A DNA stretch of 51,055 bases from Desulfurococcaceae archaeon (GTDB taxonomy: Archaea > Thermoproteota > Thermoprotei_A > Sulfolobales > Desulfurococcaceae), in the NCBI GenBank assembly GCA_020833245.1, contig JAJHQQ010000002.1:1-51055 (forward strand), read 5' to 3'. The notes below the pieces were generated by a model that did not search any database, was not told where the DNA came from, and worked only from the letters and a program-made list of their open reading frames with translations. A program made the translations under genes and the position numbers. Within the stretch, counting starts at the first letter, position 1; each line of letters starts with the position of its first letter. Below, in pieces: positions 9,370 through 18,877 of this stretch.

Positions 9370-11010
9370 CTACTCTTCTTCTTTCTTCTCCTCAGGCTTC
9401 TTGCCGACCTCCTCTTTCTTCTCTAGTTTACTAGCCGCTATTATGTCGTCTATTCTTAAGATTATTGTAGCTGCCTCGGTTCCACCTTTAATAGCCGTTG
9501 CAACAACAGACATTGGCTCTAACACGCCTAGCTTAAACATGTCTACGAGTTGCCCATTACTTAAGTCAACACTAATCCAGGCATTGCCCTCCGTTTCGTG
9601 AGAGCTCCTCAGCTTCATGAGCATTTCGACAGTGTCTAAGCCGGCGTTTTCTACTAGTGCTACTACGAGTCCTTCAAGAGCCCTCGCGAAGGCCTCAATG
9701 GCTAACTGCTCCTTACCGCCGACTTTAACAGCAAACTTCCTTAAGTGCTTTGCGAGCTCGATCTCTATTGCTCCACCACCCACTACTACTTTACCGTCGC
9801 GAATAGCGTCCGCGACCGCTGAGAGAGCGTCTCTTAAACTACGCTCGGCCTCGTCTACAAGTCTCTCTAATCCACCTCTTAGTAGTATACCCACTGCTTT
9901 CGGGTTTTTACACCCCTCAATAAAGACCATTTTGTCCTCTCCGACTTTTCTCTCTTCTACTAGGGCTGCGTAGCCTAGGTCTTCGGGCTTTAAGTCCTCT
10001 ATGTTACTGACTATTCTTCCGCCCGTAGCCCTCTCCAGCTTCTCGAGATCACTCCTCTTAACTCTCCTCACAGCCAAAATACCCTTCTTAGCGAGAAAGT
10101 GCTGAGCAACCTCATCAATACCCTTCTGCGTTATAACGACATTAGTGCCTACCTCTGTGATCTTGTCGACGAGCTTAGACAGAATCTCCTCTTCCTGCTG
10201 TAGAAAAGCCTTTAACTGTGTGGGGTTGCTTATTCTGATCTCAGCGTCTATTTCGGGCTTCTCTATTTCTAGAGGCGCGTCTAGAAGAGCTATTTTAGCG
10301 TTTTCAACTCTCTTAGGCATACCTGGGTGAACTACTTCCTTATCTAGTATTATGCCGTGTACTAGCTGAGTATCCATTAGCGAGCCTCCGTACTTCTTAA
10401 TGATCTGGACGTTGTCGATGTCTATGTAAACCTTGTCACCCCTCTGCTCTGCTATGTGCTTAACGGCTTTTACAGCTAACTCGGCAAGGTACTCTCTAGC
10501 GTCGTGTACCGCTTTACTAGTTAGGGCTGTTCTAGCTACTTTCTTAAGCGTTTCTTCATCGTTAATGTCTATTGGTATTGCTATCTCCTCAATTAGTCTC
10601 AGAGCCTCCTCCATTGCTTTCCTGTAGCCTGATATTATTGTTGTTGGGTGAATGTTCTTGTTGAGGAGCTCCTCCGCGTACTTTAATAGCTCGCCAGCAA
10701 ATATAACTGCCCTCTTTGTTCCATCACCCACTTCGCTATCCTGGCTCTTAGCTACGTGAACAAGCATTTTTGCAGCCGGGTGCTGGATTTCAGCCTTGTC
10801 TAATATTGTAGCGCCGTCATTCGTGATCGTGACGTCGCCGAGAGTGTCTACCAGCATTTTATCCATTCCTTTAGGACCATAAGTAGTCTTAACCATCTCT
10901 GCAACGGCTCTCGCTGCTAGTATATTTACTCTAACAGCATCTCTACCAGCTGTGCGCTGAGTTCCCTCTTTTAATATTAAAACAGGGATTCCAGTAGGCT
11001 CTGCAGCCAC
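9370..11010 (-). CDS. thsA: Thermosome subunit (group II chaperonin)
   Basis: [48 protein letters not shown]-terminal [16 protein letters not shown]. Confidence 0.96.
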   Translation of the reverse strand: MAAEPTGIPVLILKEGTQRTAGRDAVRVNILAARAVAEMVKTTYGPKGMDKMLVDTLGDVTITNDGATILDKAEIQHPAAKMLVHVAKSQDSEVGDGTKRAVIFAGELLKYAEELLNKNIHPTTIISGYRKAMEEALRLIEEIAIPIDINDEETLKKVARTALTSKAVHDAREYLAELAVKAVKHIAEQRGDKVYIDIDNVQIIKKYGGSLMDTQLVHGIILDKEVVHPGMPKRVENAKIALLDAPLEIEKPEIDAEIRISNPTQLKAFLQQEEEILSKLVDKITEVGTNVVITQKGIDEVAQHFLAKKGILAVRRVKRSDLEKLERATGGRIVSNIEDLKPEDLGYAALVEERKVGEDKMVFIEGCKNPKAVGILLRGGLERLVDEAERSLRDALSAVADAIRDGKVVVGGGAIEIELAKHLRKFAVKVGGKEQLAIEAFARALEGLVVALVENAGLDTVEMLMKLRSSHETEGNAWISVDLSNGQLVDMFKLGVLEPMSVVATAIKGGTEAATIILRIDDIIAASKLEKKEEVGKKPEEKKEEE

Positions 11011-11194
11011 TTAAACCACCTACTCTACAGCCACGTACATTAATTTAGAAGACTTCTATATAAATATTATTTCAATAAACAAGTAAAGATCTCAAGTAGA
11101 GACCATCGCTGTTGGCCAACGCGCAGAAATAGTAGCTCTTCGAGACCACTCAGCGAGGCGAAAGAAAAATTAGGTTGTTTAACAAAAATAACAA

Positions 11195-11785
11195 GTGAAT
11201 GGTGGTTTAAAATTGTCTAAAACAACGCGAAGTCGTGATGACACCGCTAAAATAACTGATCCAAGTGAAGACGACTTGTTTAAAATAGCTAAATCCATAA
11301 TTGCGGAGATATACGGCAAGAACTCAAATGACCTCTTAACATACCTCATGAAGAACGAGTACGTAGTCGAAGAAACTCTCTCGCAGGACACGAGTATAAA
11401 ATCTAACGAGGGGCGCAAAATTCTACAGTACTTAAGCGACGAGGCCATTGTATTTCCCGACAAGGTGAAAGTCGGTGAAAGCACACTCCACCTTTGGAGA
11501 CTTAATAAGCCCGCACTAGTAGCGTTTATAGTTAAAAAACTGAAGAGAGCTAAGGAGAAGCTGGATTTGCGATTAAAGTTTGAATCCAATAACACTATTT
11601 ACAAGTGCCCCACGTGCAAAAAGATCTATACTCTCGAAGACGCTTACGTAAACGACTTTTACTGCCCACACGACGGTTCATTGCTCACCGAGGAGGTAGA
11701 TAGAGATAAGCGCTTTAAGGTGATCGCCGAGAGTATTGAGAAGCTAGATTACTTAATAAAGAAGATCGAGAGATCACGGTACTAA
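11195..11785 (+). CDS. tfe: Transcription initiation factor E alpha subunit
   Basis: Winged helix plus zinc ribbon (YKCPTCKKIYTLEDAYVNDFYCPHDGSLL); true start may be TTG near 11213. Confidence 0.9.
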   Translation: MNGGLKLSKTTRSRDDTAKITDPSEDDLFKIAKSIIAEIYGKNSNDLLTYLMKNEYVVEETLSQDTSIKSNEGRKILQYLSDEAIVFPDKVKVGESTLHLWRLNKPALVAFIVKKLKRAKEKLDLRLKFESNNTIYKCPTCKKIYTLEDAYVNDFYCPHDGSLLTEEVDRDKRFKVIAESIEKLDYLIKKIERSRY

Positions 11786-11786
11786 T

Positions 11787-12761
11787 ATGTCAAAATACGC
11801 GTTCATAGACTTGTTTTCGGGTGCTGGGGGTTTTTCGCTAGGCTTCTACTTAACGGGGAAATTTCAGCCTGTACTAGCTGTTGATAACTTCAAACCAGCT
11901 ACTGAGACCTACAAGGTGAATTTCCCAGAGACACTTGTACTAGTAGAAGACGTGAGAAACCTCCGCGAAAGCGATCTCTTCAAGATCGCAGGGCCCGGTG
12001 AAGTAGATCTGATTATTGGCAGCCCACCGTGTGAGCCATTTACAGGAGCTAATCCGAGTAGAGAGAGGAGTCCACTAGACAGGCTCTACGTTGACCCCCA
12101 GGGACAACTAGTACTACACTTTATTAGAATAGTCGGGTACTACAAACCGCGAGTTTTCATCATGGAGAACGTGCCCGCTATATTAGAAGGCGGTCTCAGA
12201 GAGGCGTTAATGTATGAGTTTAGAAGACTTGGTTATAAACAAGTGTACTTCAACTTGCTCAGTGCTGAGGACTACGGAACTCCGAGTAGGCGTAGAAGAG
12301 TTTTCATTTCAAATATTCCAATAAAGCCCCCTAGAGTCGAAAAAACCGTAACTGTTGGTGAGGCACTAAGCGATCTACCTCCGCCAACAGCTGTTATCCC
12401 TAATCACGACCCCCCACCAGAACTTCCCTATAGGAAGCTACGTAGAGCAGTCCGCAAGAAGTGGGGTGAGGCTTTAGTCTACTTTCACGGCTCAAAGAAG
12501 CCCATACCGAATCTCATTAAACTAGATCCTAATGATCTCGCACCCACAGTTATGGGTTCTTCAAGATTTATTCACCCGTTTGAAAACAGGCTTTTAACTG
12601 TACGTGAACAAGCTAGGCTAATGGGGTTTCCAGATACCTTTACTTTTACTGGAGGTAGAGACTCACAGTACAATATGATTGGTGAAGCAGTCCCCGTGCC
12701 ATTGGCAACGGCAATTGCACTCTACACACAGAGAGTACTGGATTCGGGTGATGTGTATTGA
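11787..12761 (+). CDS. C5-cytosine-specific DNA methyltransferase
   Basis: Motif I FIDLFSGAGGFSLGF, motif IV GSPPCEPFTGANP, motif VI ENV, motif VIII SRRRRVF, C-terminal GEAVPVPLATAIA. Confidence 0.95.
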   Translation: MSKYAFIDLFSGAGGFSLGFYLTGKFQPVLAVDNFKPATETYKVNFPETLVLVEDVRNLRESDLFKIAGPGEVDLIIGSPPCEPFTGANPSRERSPLDRLYVDPQGQLVLHFIRIVGYYKPRVFIMENVPAILEGGLREALMYEFRRLGYKQVYFNLLSAEDYGTPSRRRRVFISNIPIKPPRVEKTVTVGEALSDLPPPTAVIPNHDPPPELPYRKLRRAVRKKWGEALVYFHGSKKPIPNLIKLDPNDLAPTVMGSSRFIHPFENRLLTVREQARLMGFPDTFTFTGGRDSQYNMIGEAVPVPLATAIALYTQRVLDSGDVY

Positions 12762-13216
12762 GTGAAGTATACGTAGCGCTCTACGCTCCAAGTAGTGTTC
12801 AAAAGCTACTAGAGTTTGTGAAGACTGTGTACGCCTCTCCACTACTCGTACCTGTTATAATAAAGCCCTATGGAGCGGCCGCCCAGGTGGGTGTCCCAGA
12901 GGCGTATAAACTGTCTTATAGGCTTGGTAAACCCCTAATACTACTCCCCGAGATAAAAGACCTCGTAGACGTCTTAACGTGTAAACAAGTATACTATCTT
13001 GAAGAGAGCGGTGCACTAGTAAGCCTACCCTCTATTATCAAGGAGAGTGAGAAGAAAGCTATTATAATCTCGTCTGGTGAGCAAGAGCCTTCCCCGAGAG
13101 AACTAAGTGTAGTCAGCACTGTGTGGCCTAGTGAAATACCACGAGGTATATCCCCTGTGGCCGTAGCCGGGATACTAGTCTACGAGATCTCTAGGAGTAA
13201 GCAGGGTCAAAGTTAA
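12758..13216 (+). CDS. Conserved hypothetical protein
   Basis: 152-aa ORF overlapping the methyltransferase stop by 4 nt (operon-like). Confidence 0.6.
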   Translation: MSEVYVALYAPSSVQKLLEFVKTVYASPLLVPVIIKPYGAAAQVGVPEAYKLSYRLGKPLILLPEIKDLVDVLTCKQVYYLEESGALVSLPSIIKESEKKAIIISSGEQEPSPRELSVVSTVWPSEIPRGISPVAVAGILVYEISRSKQGQS

Positions 13217-13250
13217 AATCGCTTAACATGAAGAAAAACAAGGTGAGAGT

Positions 13251-14258
13251 GTGAGCTTTAAACTAAGAACCTCAATGATCCCGTCTACCTCCGAGATCAC
13301 GAGGGACAAGTACGACGTTATTGTCGTGGGAGGGGGTCCAGCTGGCTTAACAGCAACACTCTACTGTGCTAGGCTGGGACTAGACACTGTAGTTATCACG
13401 AAGACTATTGGGGGCCTAGTCGCGGAGGCCCCTGTAGTAGACGACTATCTAGGTCTCCCCGATGTAAAGGGGGCTGATCTCGCCGATAGGTTTTTCAAGC
13501 ATGTTAAAAAGTACGGTGTCCCAGTGATCCTAGACGAGGTAGTAGATGTTTTTAAGCGTAGTCCCGAGGACTACTACTGGTGTGTTAAACTCAAAAATAC
13601 TAATCGAGTTCTCTGCGCCTACGCCGTTGTCTTAGCTATGGGTAGTGAGAAGCGTAAACTTGGTGTACCAGGCGAGGATAGACTCCTAGGTAAAGGTGTT
13701 TCTTACTGCGCTATATGTGACGGCCCACTGTACAGGGGTAAAGATGTAGCTGTAATAGGTGGTGGTAACTCGGCGTTCACAGCGGCGTTATTTCTTGCAA
13801 ATATAGCTAACAAGGTCTACTTGATTCACAGGAGGAGCACCTTTAGAGCCTTCAAAGTATACGTTGACGCCGCACTCACCAACAGGAGAATAGAGATCAT
13901 AGTAGACTCTACCGTGAAGGAAATTGTGGGCGAAAACGCTGTGGAGGGTATAAGAGTAGTTAACTTAAAGACCGGTGAAGAGCGATATATAAAAGTAGAC
14001 GGGGTTTTCGTGGAGATTGGGCTAAAACCCCCAACAGAGTTCTTTAAGAAACTCAATTTAGAAGTTGACGAAGAGGGGCGAGCAGTAGTAAACATCGACA
14101 GGTCAACTTCTCTCAAAGGCATATACGTCGTAGGCGACGCTGCAGGCGGCCCATACAAATACAAGTTAGAGCAGATCATAACAGCAGCCGCGGATGGAGC
14201 TATCGCGGCTGACGCGATAAGCAAGTATATTGCGCTGATTAAATCAGGGGTCAAGTAA
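13251..14258 (+). CDS. trxB: Thioredoxin reductase
   Basis: GGGPAGLTATLYCARLGL, SYCAICDGPLYRGKDVAVIGGGNSA (CxxC), YVVGDAAGGPYK. Confidence 0.93.
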   Translation: MSFKLRTSMIPSTSEITRDKYDVIVVGGGPAGLTATLYCARLGLDTVVITKTIGGLVAEAPVVDDYLGLPDVKGADLADRFFKHVKKYGVPVILDEVVDVFKRSPEDYYWCVKLKNTNRVLCAYAVVLAMGSEKRKLGVPGEDRLLGKGVSYCAICDGPLYRGKDVAVIGGGNSAFTAALFLANIANKVYLIHRRSTFRAFKVYVDAALTNRRIEIIVDSTVKEIVGENAVEGIRVVNLKTGEERYIKVDGVFVEIGLKPPTEFFKKLNLEVDEEGRAVVNIDRSTSLKGIYVVGDAAGGPYKYKLEQIITAAADGAIAADAISKYIALIKSGVK

Positions 14259-14327
14259 AACAGCGAGTAGAGTAGTAGAAGTGAAAGAATTTAAACCCAT
14301 CTAAGTAAGGCTACTATAGTGGAACAA

Positions 14328-14401
<74 letters not shown>

Positions 14402-14412
14402 CCTCTAAATAC

Positions 14413-15681
14413 TCACGTTCCGTGTTTCCACGACTGTAGGTACTCCTGTTGTTGTGGAGTTAGAGAGTCTATTTCAACATTTATTGCTTTTAGTTTAAGT
14501 CTCGCAACCATTTCGTCTAGCTCAATGGGTAATCTCAGTACTTTAACAGGTAGTTTACCTCTATTTTCAACAACGTACTTTACTGCTAGGAACTGGTTAG
14601 CAAAGCTCATATCCATGACCTCGCTCGGGTGCCCCTCAGCGGATGCCAAGTTAACTAATCTGCCCTCAGCTAGTAAATACAGGCATCTTCCATCCCTCAA
14701 TTTGTACTCGACTACGCTCGGTAAGATCTGCTTCTTCTCAACTGCGAGTTCCTCGAGGTCTGGTATCCAGATCTCAACGTTGAAGTGCCCCGCGTTAGCT
14801 AGAATAGCCCCGTTTTTCATTTTCTCAAAGTGCTCTCTTCTAATAACGGCTATATTACCCGTCGCCGTGATAAAGACGTCGCCGACTTCACTAGCTTTAC
14901 TCATAGGCATGACGTCAAAGCCGTCGTAGAGGGCTTCAAGAGCCCTAATAGGATTCACCTCTGTCACTATAACGCGCCTAGCTCCCATGCCGCGCGCTCT
15001 CATAGCTATTCCCCTGCCAACCCAGCCGTAGCCCGCCACTACTACTACTTTTCCGGCGAGGAGAATGTTTGTGGCCCTGAGAATACCGTCAATAGTACTC
15101 TGCCCTGTACCATATCTGTTGTCGAATAGGAACTTCGTGTACGAGTCATTTACAGCTATCACCGGGTACTTTAAAGCGCCTTTCGACTCTAGTGCTCTAA
15201 GCCTGTTCACTCCCGTTGTAGTCTCCTCTGTACCTCCATAGATCCCCTCAGCTAAGTCAGCGTACTCGTCGTGTATTAGTGCGTGTAGGTCTGCTCCGTC
15301 ATCTATAACCACGTGGGGTTTGCTCTCGGCAACTCTTCTAATACACCAGTAGTATTCCTCGCGTGTTTGCCCCCTCCAGGCATATACGTGAATACCTCGT
15401 TTAACAAGAGCCGCTGCCACGTCGTCCTGTGTTGACAGAGGATTACTCGCCGCGAGGAATACCTCGGCGCCGGCGCTTTTAAGTGCAGATACCAGAACCG
15501 CTGTCTCTTTAGTAACGTGTAAAACTGCTCCGACTCTAATACCCGAGAGGGGCTTCGACTCCGAGTACATATCTCTGAGAAGAAGTAAAACAGGCATACA
15601 GTTCTCGGCCCACTTGATCTTCAACTCTCCCTGATCAGCCAACGAGAGATCCCTAACTTTAAAGTCCAATGCCCCCACCAT
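14413..15681 (-). CDS. ahcY: Adenosylhomocysteinase
   Basis: [71 protein letters not shown]. Confidence 0.96.
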   Translation of the reverse strand: MVGALDFKVRDLSLADQGELKIKWAENCMPVLLLLRDMYSESKPLSGIRVGAVLHVTKETAVLVSALKSAGAEVFLAASNPLSTQDDVAAALVKRGIHVYAWRGQTREEYYWCIRRVAESKPHVVIDDGADLHALIHDEYADLAEGIYGGTEETTTGVNRLRALESKGALKYPVIAVNDSYTKFLFDNRYGTGQSTIDGILRATNILLAGKVVVVAGYGWVGRGIAMRARGMGARRVIVTEVNPIRALEALYDGFDVMPMSKASEVGDVFITATGNIAVIRREHFEKMKNGAILANAGHFNVEIWIPDLEELAVEKKQILPSVVEYKLRDGRCLYLLAEGRLVNLASAEGHPSEVMDMSFANQFLAVKYVVENRGKLPVKVLRLPIELDEMVARLKLKAINVEIDSLTPQQQEYLQSWKHGT

Positions 15682-15855
15682 AGTATCCTACTCGAAAGTA
15701 GACAATACACCTGTGAATAGTATAAAAAGCTAGTGGTAATTAACTGTGACTCAACAATCTCCACTCCAAGGAGCTACTCTCACTCCGAGAGGAGTTTAGC
15801 TTTATATAGGTCTTATAAGCTTTGAGGAGACATTGAGTTGAGGGGTGCTTTAGGT

Positions 15856-16092
15856 ATGGGAAAAGTTAGAACTAAGCTGGTTAAGAGAGTGGCGAGAAAT
15901 CTGCTTGAAAAGTACCCTGATCTATTTACGAGGGACTTTCAACACAACAAACTAGTAGTCTCGAAACTCGTAGCCGTTACTTCTAAAAAGCTGAGAAACC
16001 AGATCGCTGGCTACATAACACACTTAGTGTCGATTACACAGAAGGCGAGAAAGCCCACTACGGAAGAAGCAGTAGAGGAGGTTAAGAGCTAA
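15856..16092 (+). CDS. rps17e: 30S ribosomal protein S17e (internal ATG preferred over 15838)
   Basis: MGKVRTKLVKRVARNLLEKYPDLFTRDFQHNK is the canonical S17e N-terminus. Confidence 0.93.
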   Translation: MGKVRTKLVKRVARNLLEKYPDLFTRDFQHNKLVVSKLVAVTSKKLRNQIAGYITHLVSITQKARKPTTEEAVEEVKS

Positions 16093-16094
16093 AA

Positions 16095-16583
16095 TTGTTT
16101 GAGTGGTTTTTCAAGGAAGAATACTTAGAATTAGGCATTAAGTGGCGTGATGAGCCGATCAAAGTAAAGGCGTGTGTATTCCTGTGTGAAAAGCTAAGCG
16201 GGGAGTTAAAAAACGAGTTACTCGCTCGAGGAATTAATGGTTCATCCCCACTCGCAATTATACCTGTAACTAGCGTCACTAGTCCTCACCAAGTAGTTCA
16301 AGGAGTAGTACACTACGTAATTCACGGTGCGAGGCAACACAGAATTAGAAATAAGGGGTTACTACTGTCCGCTCTAATTCTCGGCACCGCTCAAATAGAC
16401 GACCTCGTTGAAATTCTCGAAAAGCACTTTAAGTCAAGTCAGCACTACTACCTGGTAGGAGTAGATAGTAAGCCAGTTAACCTAGATAAGTGCATTACTC
16501 TCAAACGAGAAATTCTCCTAGAGAAACCGGCAACAATGAGCTCAATGGTAAAAAACGTCCTGTTAGTTATTTCTCTAACCTAG
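16095..16583 (+). CDS. KEOPS subunit Cgi121-like protein
   Basis: Size and pattern HQVVQGVVHYVIHGARQHRIRNKGLLLSALILGTAQIDDLVEILEK typical of Cgi121. Confidence 0.65.
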   Translation: MFEWFFKEEYLELGIKWRDEPIKVKACVFLCEKLSGELKNELLARGINGSSPLAIIPVTSVTSPHQVVQGVVHYVIHGARQHRIRNKGLLLSALILGTAQIDDLVEILEKHFKSSQHYYLVGVDSKPVNLDKCITLKREILLEKPATMSSMVKNVLLVISLT

Positions 16584-16589
16584 GACTCC

Positions 16590-16715
16590 TCACCACTCTT
16601 CTTCCCACTCTTCCTCCTCCCACTCCTCTTCCTCCCACTCTTCTTCCCACTCCTCCTCAAGTAGCCATTTCATATCTAAGTCCCCTACTCTAACTAATCC
16701 TCCAAAGGAATGCAT
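16590..16715 (-). CDS. Small ORF, 41 aa, Glu/Trp-repeat tail: MHSFGGLVRVGDLDMKWLLEEEWEEEWEEEEWEEEEWEEEW*
   Basis: Read directly on the minus strand; absent from ORF track (<60 aa); A/T-rich TATA-like stretch just upstream; lies between two features and is not overlapped by a credible gene. Confidence 0.7.
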   Translation of the reverse strand: MHSFGGLVRVGDLDMKWLLEEEWEEEWEEEEWEEEEWEEEW

Positions 16716-16775
16716 TTATAAATAAAAATATATTAAGTAACGCTGATCCCGCTACCCGGACACCAATTAAAACAG

Positions 16776-16875
16776 AGCCGCCGGCGGGATTTGAACCCGC
16801 GACCACCGGCTTTCTCGACCCGGTTTCTCTAGGCCCATACGAGGCCGGCGCTCTACCAGGCTGAGCTACGGCGGC
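16776..16875 (-). tRNA. tRNA-Thr (CGT) with ~26-nt intron after position 37
   Basis: Spliced form GCCGCCG...CCGGC CTCGTAA GCCGG...CGGCGGC folds as a cloverleaf; intron about 16812-16837. Confidence 0.88.
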
Positions 16876-16891
16876 TTCGACGTCTATATAT

Positions 16892-17626
16892 CTAGTATGG
16901 CTTTTTATGAGTTTCTTCGAACGCCTTTATAGCGTTAATTGCCATTTCTCTAATAACGCTGTAGGGTTCTTTCGCCTTAACTATAGCCGATGCTACTAGG
17001 ATGCCCACTGTTCCTAACTTTATAGCTACGTATACGTCTTCGCCAGTACTAATCCCAGCCCCCGTGAGGACTTTAACACGTTGATTTACTCTAGTTATGA
17101 GTGAGACGCTTCTCGTTATAACCTCCGGCTTAGCCTTACTCACACTAATACCTGTACCTATGAGCTCAGGGGGCTCAACAGCTATCATGTCTGGCTCTAA
17201 GACAGCCACAGAGGCTCCTATTTCAGGCTCATCAGCACAGACCAGTACTTCGAGTCCTAGTGTACGAGCCTTTCTGATTAAGTAGAAGATCTCGCTTAGT
17301 TTAAGCTTGTGCTCGCTGTGATTTAAAATAACCCCGTTAACTCCGAGATCTTTGAGGCCTTCTAGGGGAATATAGCCCGTTACAGCGCCGGGCTCAAAGG
17401 GATCAGCGTGCTGAGCAAAAACCTTGACCTCTCTACCCTCAACTTCTCGAAGAACTCTGTAGAGCTCAGTGAACGGGGGTGCTAAAATGACCTCGATGTC
17501 CCTGAGCTCTTCTTTAACCTTAATGGCAGCCCGGGTAATACTCAGAGCGTAGGCGCCAAAGCTGTGAGGATAATATGCTTTAAAGTTAATAGCTAATATG
17601 GGTTTAAGAGCCTCCAGAAAAAACAC
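16892..17626 (-). CDS. tpiA: Triosephosphate isomerase (archaeal type)
   Basis: LAINFKAY, FAQHADPFEPGAVTGYIPLEGLKDLGVNGVILNHSEHKL, VEPPELIGTG, LTGAGISTGEDV. Confidence 0.95.
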   Translation of the reverse strand: MFFLEALKPILAINFKAYYPHSFGAYALSITRAAIKVKEELRDIEVILAPPFTELYRVLREVEGREVKVFAQHADPFEPGAVTGYIPLEGLKDLGVNGVILNHSEHKLKLSEIFYLIRKARTLGLEVLVCADEPEIGASVAVLEPDMIAVEPPELIGTGISVSKAKPEVITRSVSLITRVNQRVKVLTGAGISTGEDVYVAIKLGTVGILVASAIVKAKEPYSVIREMAINAIKAFEETHKKPY

Positions 17627-17667
17627 CTCGACTCATATTTTTACTTTCAGATTACGTAGCCTCCACT

Positions 17668-18780
17668 CTACTTTCGAGCTTCTTGCTTCACGAATCTCTC
17701 CTTTAGCCTCTCTAACACGTCGGGTAGCGTCGTGTACTCCATTTCCTCTGGTCCAAGTCTGTGCGGCATGAAGGGGCCGTGTCTTCTAATGTAATCAGCT
17801 ATGATCTGAGCTTGCCTTCTCGCCTCATCAAACGCCACGTCGTCAAACAGGTCTACGGGACCTATGAGTTTTCCTCGACTAATATTCCAACCGAGAGCTA
17901 TTAGTCTGGGCGGTCCGTCGAATCTAGTGACTTTAGCGTATCTCATTGGAACAGGCATTAGTGGGCCGTAGTGACTACCCCTCATCCAGCCAGCTACTAA
18001 GTGTGGAAAGGCAAAAGCCTCGAGAACTTCACCTACTGCTGGTAGACCGTGCTGAGCTCTCACTATGGCGACCGGGTCGTCTTTACCAACATATCTACCG
18101 GCAATTAAGCTTAGTCTCTCAACGCTCACTACGGCTGCTAGTAAGTTATCGCTCTTCCTGTACACTCTCCTGACAATATACCTCCCAGTTGTCCCGATGA
18201 GCGCGAGTATGTCGTACATTTCCTCCGGAGCCTTCAATAGGACACTCGACGACTCTACTACATCGTAGACCTCGAATACGAATCCACTGTGCATTTTCGG
18301 GTCGATTACGAGGCCCGCTGTGTTAAATGGATCTGCGAAGACCCTGAATAGCGGTAAATTAAACGCGCCAGGCTCTGTTTTATCAGCGTGAAATGTTATC
18401 ACAGGCTCTGATGTCCTCTCCTCCATTTCGAGCTCTGCAACGCCCGGTCCTAGTCCTCTCACATTACCGGAAAAAGCCTCGGAGAGTAGGTCTTGTCCAG
18501 CAGCGTAGAGCTTAAGTTCACGTGCTACTTTAGCCGCTGCCTGAAATGCCTCCCAGGCTAATCCGTGTATATCGGGGTGATCTGGGCCCTTAGTGTGAGT
18601 CATTATTAGCTGTAAGTCGTCACCAACATGAGTCACGTAGAAGTCTATTATAATCCCCTTCTGCTTAGCCTCGGCGAGAATTTTAGTAGCCGCCGCGAGC
18701 TGATCTGGGTGTACAACGTGGTGCCCCGCTATACTACCCACATCTGCCTTTATAACTGAGAGCGTTACCCTCTCAGCCAT
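17668..18780 (-). CDS. fbp: Fructose-1,6-bisphosphate aldolase/phosphatase (archaeal bifunctional)
   Basis: TLSVIKADVGSIAGHHVVHPD, GPDHPDIHGLAWEAF, FADPFNTAGLVIDPKMHSGFVFEV. Confidence 0.95.
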   Translation of the reverse strand: MAERVTLSVIKADVGSIAGHHVVHPDQLAAATKILAEAKQKGIIIDFYVTHVGDDLQLIMTHTKGPDHPDIHGLAWEAFQAAAKVARELKLYAAGQDLLSEAFSGNVRGLGPGVAELEMEERTSEPVITFHADKTEPGAFNLPLFRVFADPFNTAGLVIDPKMHSGFVFEVYDVVESSSVLLKAPEEMYDILALIGTTGRYIVRRVYRKSDNLLAAVVSVERLSLIAGRYVGKDDPVAIVRAQHGLPAVGEVLEAFAFPHLVAGWMRGSHYGPLMPVPMRYAKVTRFDGPPRLIALGWNISRGKLIGPVDLFDDVAFDEARRQAQIIADYIRRHGPFMPHRLGPEEMEYTTLPDVLERLKERFVKQEARK

Positions 18781-18877
18781 AGTCTCCCCACTTTTAAATA
18801 ATTGATTAAGGGTTTATAAAGTATTTTTAGTAAGCCTACTACGAAACCTTCACACAGATATTTAAAAGAGGTCTCTC

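Noticed and set aside
9401-10627. Several plus-strand ORFs (Ser/Ala rich) inside the thermosome gene
   Set aside because: Shadow ORFs antisense to a clear coding gene; no independent support
11228-11270. Box C/D-like motifs (GTGATGA ... CTGA) at start of tfe
   Set aside because: Lie within the coding sequence, weak C' box, no evident guide target
16490-16693. 67-aa plus-strand ORF with LPTLPPPTPLPPTLLPTPP tail
   Set aside because: It is an out-of-frame reading of the end of the Cgi121-like gene plus the antisense of the EEEW ORF; composition is explained by that repeat
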